This document shows, one piece after another, positions 60,921-64,000 of a DNA stretch of 64,000 nucleotides. Source of the DNA: JAIYDJ01 sp031400505. GTDB taxonomy: Bacteria; Pseudomonadota; Alphaproteobacteria; Rhodobacterales; Rhodobacteraceae. Numbering within the stretch: the first letter of the stretch is position 1; every line of letters starts with the position of its first letter. The position numbers and the translations under genes were made by a program. The notes under the pieces were generated by a model that was not told the origin of the DNA, did not search any database, and saw only the letters and a list, made by a program, of their open reading frames with translations. The stretch spans positions 1 through 64,000 of the forward strand of contig JANNPZ010000006.1 in NCBI GenBank assembly GCA_031400505.1, read 5' to 3'.

Positions 60921-60950
60921 TTTACATCTTAGTAAAATTGTGAGAACAAT
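60921..60950. promoter_or_regulatory. adjacent dyads in AT-rich promoter of the 40-residue gene
   Basis: TTTAC (60921-60925) and GTAAA (60932-60936) form one inverted repeat. Immediately after it, ATTGT-GAGA-ACAAT (60937-60950) forms another. They lie 27-56 bp before the small gene's ATG, in sequence much richer in A+T than its surroundings. They are likely operators; no known regulator motif is recognised. Confidence 0.4.
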
Positions 60951-60976
60951 ACAGCAACAAAAGACAGGAGGACCAG

Positions 60977-61099
60977 ATGTTCGGCGAAATCAAAGACATT
61001 CTCAGGCGCGGCAAAGGGCTGCTGATTGAAGATGCCGTCGGGGTCACTGTCTTGTTTGGCTTGCTGTTCGCCGGTCTGTCCTTGACCGGGACGGCGTGA
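60977..61099 (+). CDS. 40-residue single-pass membrane protein
   Basis: The frame encodes MFGEIKDILRRGKGLLIEDA, then a hydrophobic helix (VGVTVLFGLLFAGLSL) and TGTA. A near-perfect Shine-Dalgarno (CAGGAGG) lies 5 nt before the ATG, an AT-rich promoter with dyads lies upstream, and an intrinsic terminator follows at 61203. This complete transcription unit supports a real gene too short for most gene finders. The N-terminus is amphipathic and basic, suggesting the membrane inner face. The function is unknown; I recognise no family. Confidence 0.65.
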   Translation: MFGEIKDILRRGKGLLIEDAVGVTVLFGLLFAGLSLTGTA

Positions 61100-61202
61100 A
61101 AACTGCCTGCGGTCTTTGCTGACCGGGCCTGTTGCATTTGTCCCCACGGGATGCAACCCGAGGTTTTCCTGCCTCGCAGCCCGCGAAAAGACACGCGACT
61201 TG

Positions 61203-61231
61203 CCGCCGCCATCCACAGTGATGGTCGGCGG
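61203..61231 (+). terminator. Rho-independent terminator
   Basis: CCGCCG-CCAT (61203-61212) pairs with ATGG-T-CGGCGG (61221-61231) with one bulged base around an 8-nt loop. TCTTTTTC follows. It ends the small membrane-protein transcript and precedes the stop of the convergent NifU-like gene. Confidence 0.8.
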
Positions 61232-61239
61232 TCTTTTTC

Positions 61240-61683
61240 TTACAACGCTGCTTCTGCCAGCGATGCAGCCTCGCAGGCAGCTTCGATCGACAGCAGGATG
61301 GACGCATGCCTGTTCTTGTAATCGCGCGCCGGGATCAGCACTTGATACTCCTGAAACGGGGCGTCGGGGATCGGTCCGCCTGATTTCAGCATGTTGGCAA
61401 GGCTGGTCCGCACGGTTTCCAGCTTTTCGCGGGTACAGCCCAGAACCGACCGGCCGAGTACCGACGCTGCCGCCTGACCCAACGCGCAGGCTTTGACGTC
61501 TTGCGCAAACTCTGCCACCCGCCCGTCCCGCATCACCAGATCGACCGTAACCGAGGATCCGCACAGCGGCGATCGCTTGCGCACGCTGGCCCCGGGCATC
61601 GTCAGCCGCCCGGTATGGGGGATGTCGGCTGCAAGGGCCAGGATGCGGCCGGAATAGAGTTTGATCAGATCGCTGTCGCTCAT
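61240..61683 (-). CDS. NifU/IscU-like iron-sulfur cluster assembly scaffold protein
   Basis: The 147-residue protein starts MSDSDLIKLYSGRILALAADIPHTGRL and has 'RSPLCGSSVTVDLVMRDGRVAEFAQDVKACALGQAAASVLG'. These are the first two scaffold Cys (LCGS and ACALGQA), and a third Cys occurs in the C-terminal 'SIEAACEAA'. This is the NifU-N/SufU-like fold seen alone in alphaproteobacteria. It differs from canonical IscU (no LPPVK motif), so cluster assembly by it is probable but unproven. The start at 61683 is chosen over 61695. Divergent from hisI. Confidence 0.85.
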   Translation of the reverse strand: MSDSDLIKLYSGRILALAADIPHTGRLTMPGASVRKRSPLCGSSVTVDLVMRDGRVAEFAQDVKACALGQAAASVLGRSVLGCTREKLETVRTSLANMLKSGGPIPDAPFQEYQVLIPARDYKNRHASILLSIEAACEAASLAEAAL

Positions 61684-61745
61684 GGTTTTCCCCAAGACAT
61701 TGACATAGATAAGCGCTCAGCCGTGTTTCGCCAAGGAGAACCCGC

Positions 61746-62105
61746 ATGTCCTTCGATCCCGCCAGCCTGTCTTATGATGCCAACGGATTGATCCCCTGCA
61801 TCGCGCAGGACGAACAAAGCGGTGTTGTGCTGATGTTTGCCTGGATGAACTTGCAATCGCTGACGATGACCTTGCAAACCGGGCGAATGACCTATTGGTC
61901 GCGGTCGCGGGCGGCGCTGTGGATCAAGGGCGAGACGTCGGGGCATATCCAGACTCTGATCGAATTGCGGCTTGATTGCGATCGCGATTGTCTGCTGGCG
62001 GTGATCCGGCAAGAGGGGCCGGCCTGTCACACCAACAGATTGACCTGCTTTTTCACGGCAATCCGGGCCGGGGAAGAGCTAGAGATCTTCAAACCTGTGG
62101 CATGA
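61746..62105 (+). CDS. hisI: phosphoribosyl-AMP cyclohydrolase
   Basis: Performs the third step of histidine synthesis. The 119-residue protein has 'GVVLMFAWMNLQSLTMTLQTGRMTYWSRSRAALWIKGETSGHIQ' and the metal-binding 'LDCDRDCLLAVIRQEGPACHTNRLTCF'. It is a stand-alone HisI without the HisE domain, as is usual in alphaproteobacteria. AAGGAGA precedes the ATG at 61746. The 3' end overlaps the convergent gluQRS stop by 17 bp. Confidence 0.95.
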   Translation: MSFDPASLSYDANGLIPCIAQDEQSGVVLMFAWMNLQSLTMTLQTGRMTYWSRSRAALWIKGETSGHIQTLIELRLDCDRDCLLAVIRQEGPACHTNRLTCFFTAIRAGEELEIFKPVA

Positions 62106-62952
62106 ACAGCATCCGGCGCAGGTCCGCTGGCGAGGCCCCATCGGCGCGATAGGTGGCCAGGCTGCGCGAGGCATCCCGTTTTGCCAGCCGCTTGCCTTGT
62201 TCGTCGCGGATCAGGCGGTGGTGATGGTAAAGCGGTGTCGTCACCCCAAGAAGCCGTTGCAGCATGACATGAACATCTGTTGCCTCGAACAGGTCCATCC
62301 CCCGCGTTACCTCGGTGATACCTTGCACGTTGTCGTCGAGCACTACGCACAAATGATATGCTGCCGTATCAAGGTCGCGGCGCGCCAGAACCACATCGCC
62401 GACCCGCCCCATCAAGCGCGATCCTGACACGCGGTGCAACCCGTTGCGTTCGGGCCCGGTTTCGGTGAACGAAAGTTTACTTACGTCAATTGCGTCCAAC
62501 GCCTTGGCCAGGTTCAGCCGGATGGCGTCGGTCGGCGTGCGGCTTGACATCGGGCGATGGCGGCAAGTGCCGGGGTAGACCGCGCCATCGGGCGGCAGGT
62601 GGGTGACACCTTCCTGCGGGGCCGTCAAAGCTGCGTGAATATCGGCGCGCGAGCAGCCGCAAGGATAGCACAGCCCGCGTGCGATCAGTCCATTCAGCGC
62701 AAGAGCGTAATCTGCCAAATGCTCTGACTGTCGCCGCACCGGAGATTGCCAACGCACGCCAAGCCAGTGGAGGTCGTCGAAGATGGCCGCCTCGTATTCG
62801 GGTCGCGCGCGAGCAAGGTCGGTATCCTCGATCCGCAGCAAAAATTCGCCACCGACAGCTTTTGCGCGGTCAAATCCCGTCAGGGCGGAAAATGCACGAC
62901 CAAGATGCAGCGGCCCGGTCGGTGACGGGGCGAAACGGGTTATGTAAGCCAT
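62089..62952 (-). CDS. gluQRS: glutamyl-Q tRNA(Asp) synthetase
   Basis: Glutamylates queuosine in tRNA-Asp. The 287-residue protein has only the catalytic half of a GluRS: 'FAPSPTGPLHLGRAFSAL' (HIGH region), 'LRIEDTDLARARPEYEAAIFDDLHWLG', a zinc site 'CYPCGCSRADI' and 'KRLAKRDASRSL' in place of KMSKS. It lacks the anticodon-binding domain, which distinguishes it from gltX. The ATG at 62952 overlaps the trmFO 3' end by 13 bp. Confidence 0.93.
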   Translation of the reverse strand: MAYITRFAPSPTGPLHLGRAFSALTGFDRAKAVGGEFLLRIEDTDLARARPEYEAAIFDDLHWLGVRWQSPVRRQSEHLADYALALNGLIARGLCYPCGCSRADIHAALTAPQEGVTHLPPDGAVYPGTCRHRPMSSRTPTDAIRLNLAKALDAIDVSKLSFTETGPERNGLHRVSGSRLMGRVGDVVLARRDLDTAAYHLCVVLDDNVQGITEVTRGMDLFEATDVHVMLQRLLGVTTPLYHHHRLIRDEQGKRLAKRDASRSLATYRADGASPADLRRMLFMPQV

Positions 62953-64000
62953 GTCATGAAGGCGTCTTTGGCGCGGTCAGTATAGGCCTTGTAACGATCC
63001 TTGCGCCCCTTGCGCCCGCCACGTGCGTCAATCGGGGGGAAGAGGCCGAAGTTGACGTTCATCGGCTGAAATGTCTTTGCATCGGCCCCGCCCGTGATGT
63101 GGGTGATCAGCGCCCCCATTGCCGTGTCGGCCGGGGGCGGAAACACTATCTCACCTTTGATCGCGGATGCGGCCATCCTGCCCGCCAGCAAGCCCATCGC
63201 AGCAGATTCCACATACCCCTCGACCCCGGTGATCTGCCCGGCAAATCGAATATGGGGACGCGACTTGAGCCGCATCTGATTGTCCAGCAAGGTGGGCGAG
63301 TTGATGAATGTGTTGCGATGAATGCCGCCCAACCTTGCGAAACTTGCATTCTCAAGTCCGGGTATGGTTTTCAGAACAGCAGCTTGCGCGCCGTATTTCA
63401 TCTTGGTCTGAAAGCCCACGATGTTGTAAAGCGTGCCAAGTTTGTTGTCGCGGCGCAGTTGCACCACGGCATGCGGCTTGGGTCCGCGTGGGTTGGTCAG
63501 ACCCACCGGCTTCATCGGGCCCCACCGCAGTGTCTCGCGGCCCCGTTCGGCCATCACCTCGATGGGCAGGCATCCGTCGAAGTAGCCAGCCGTTTCGCCC
63601 GGATGAAATTCGGTCTTCTCCGCCGCAAGCACCGCGTCGATGAAAGCCTCATATTGCGCGCGGTCCATCGGGCAATTCATGTAGGCGGTCTGTTCTTCTT
63701 CGGTTTCACCCTTGTCATAGCGCGACTGCATCCAGGCCACCGACATATCGACGCTATCGGCGTAAACGATTGGGGCGATGGCATCAAAAAAGGCAAGGGA
63801 TTCGGCACCAGTAGCGTTGCGGATCGATTGCGCCAATGCGCCAGACGTCAATGGTCCGGTTGCGATGATCCATAGTCCACTCGAAGGTAGTTCGGTAATC
63901 TCTTCGGATGAAACGGATATCAGTGGATGCGCCTTGATGCGGTCCGTGACGCTTTCGGCAAAAAGATCACGGTCTACCGCCAGTGCGCCCCCGGCAGGCA
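62940..64000 (-). CDS. trmFO: folate-dependent tRNA (uracil-54-C5)-methyltransferase, C-terminal part, 5' end beyond window
   Basis: Forms m5U54 in tRNA using methylene-THF and FAD. The visible 353 residues begin PAGGALAVDRDLFAE at the right edge and continue 'GLWIIATGPLTSGALAQSI', 'FFDAIAPIVYADSVD', 'YMNCPMDRAQYEAFIDAV', 'RWGPMKPVGLTNPRG', 'LGTLYNIVGFQTKMKYGAQ', 'FAGQITGVEGYVESAAMGLLAGR' and 'ALITHITGG'. This is the TrmFO/Gid pattern. The start and N-terminal FAD motif lie to the right of position 64000. Its stop overlaps gluQRS, so the two tRNA-modification genes are co-transcribed. Confidence 0.94.
   Translation of the reverse strand, partial: PAGGALAVDRDLFAESVTDRIKAHPLISVSSEEITELPSSGLWIIATGPLTSGALAQSIRNATGAESLAFFDAIAPIVYADSVDMSVAWMQSRYDKGETEEEQTAYMNCPMDRAQYEAFIDAVLAAEKTEFHPGETAGYFDGCLPIEVMAERGRETLRWGPMKPVGLTNPRGPKPHAVVQLRRDNKLGTLYNIVGFQTKMKYGAQAAVLKTIPGLENASFARLGGIHRNTFINSPTLLDNQMRLKSRPHIRFAGQITGVEGYVESAAMGLLAGRMAASAIKGEIVFPPPADTAMGALITHITGGADAKTFQPMNVNFGLFPPIDARGGRKGRKDRYKAYTDRAKDAFMTWLT

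Overview
The window looks like core chromosome of an alphaproteobacterium of the Rhodobacteraceae (Rhodobacter/Roseobacter group). The DNA is GC-rich. Several gene arrangements are typical of that group: sciP beside ctrA, bamA-skp-fabZ-lpxA-lpxI-lpxB, a cobA-DUF2849-cysI-cysH-DUF934 sulfate-assimilation operon, and infC with a non-AUG start. There is also a VPLPA-CTERM sorting tail and a dispersed GGGATATTTG intergenic repeat. No rRNA, tRNA, CRISPR array, prophage or defence island was seen. The only mobile element is the first 19 codons of an IS630-type transposase cut by the left edge.

Layout. 0.2-9.5 kb: a tight minus-strand run (dnaB, alr, mlaE, mlaF, a PqiA-domain protein, radA, cvpA, purF, a DUF1801 protein, an SDR), mostly with 4-bp overlaps. 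9.8-14.3 kb: pyrC/pyrE, a small LprI-like secreted protein, an orphan hydrolase-fold protein and a glycosyltransferase. 14.6-20.7 kb: plus-strand genes for an Ala-rich OmpA-family protein, XdhC and a molybdopterin-binding protein, an unknown exported protein, then infC (minus) and a second Ala-rich protein. 20.7-26.1 kb: ferredoxin-NADP reductase plus the sulfate-assimilation operon, divergent from an Lrp/AsnC regulator. 26.2-33.5 kb: an exported alpha-carbonic anhydrase, a P450 coupled to a DMT exporter, tpiA, two Fe-S assembly genes, an acyltransferase, ssb and a lytic transglycosylase. 33.6-40.9 kb: a peptide-type ABC importer with an AraC regulator. 41-54.3 kb: miaA, then pyrH-frr-uppS-cdsA-dxr-rseP-(small membrane protein)-bamA-skp-fabZ-lpxA-lpxI-lpxB, the envelope-biogenesis cluster. 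54.3-64 kb: mnmA, sciP, ctrA, ligA, recG, a 40-residue membrane protein, a NifU-like scaffold, hisI, gluQRS and the C-terminal part of trmFO.

Most genes are housekeeping, so the interesting material is regulatory or lies in small and unknown genes. The main items are a CtrA-type box before ctrA, an 11-bp direct repeat 42 bp apart between lrp and the sulfur operon, an AUA start for infC, and tandem perfect hairpins before purF. Others are the dispersed Rhodobacteraceae repeat, two unannotated small membrane proteins, two Ala-rich envelope proteins, and DUF proteins embedded in the sulfur and lipid-transport operons. I did not find a clearly new multigene system. The best candidates for undescribed function are the DUF2849/DUF934 proteins of the sulfur operon and the PqiA-domain partner of MlaEF.
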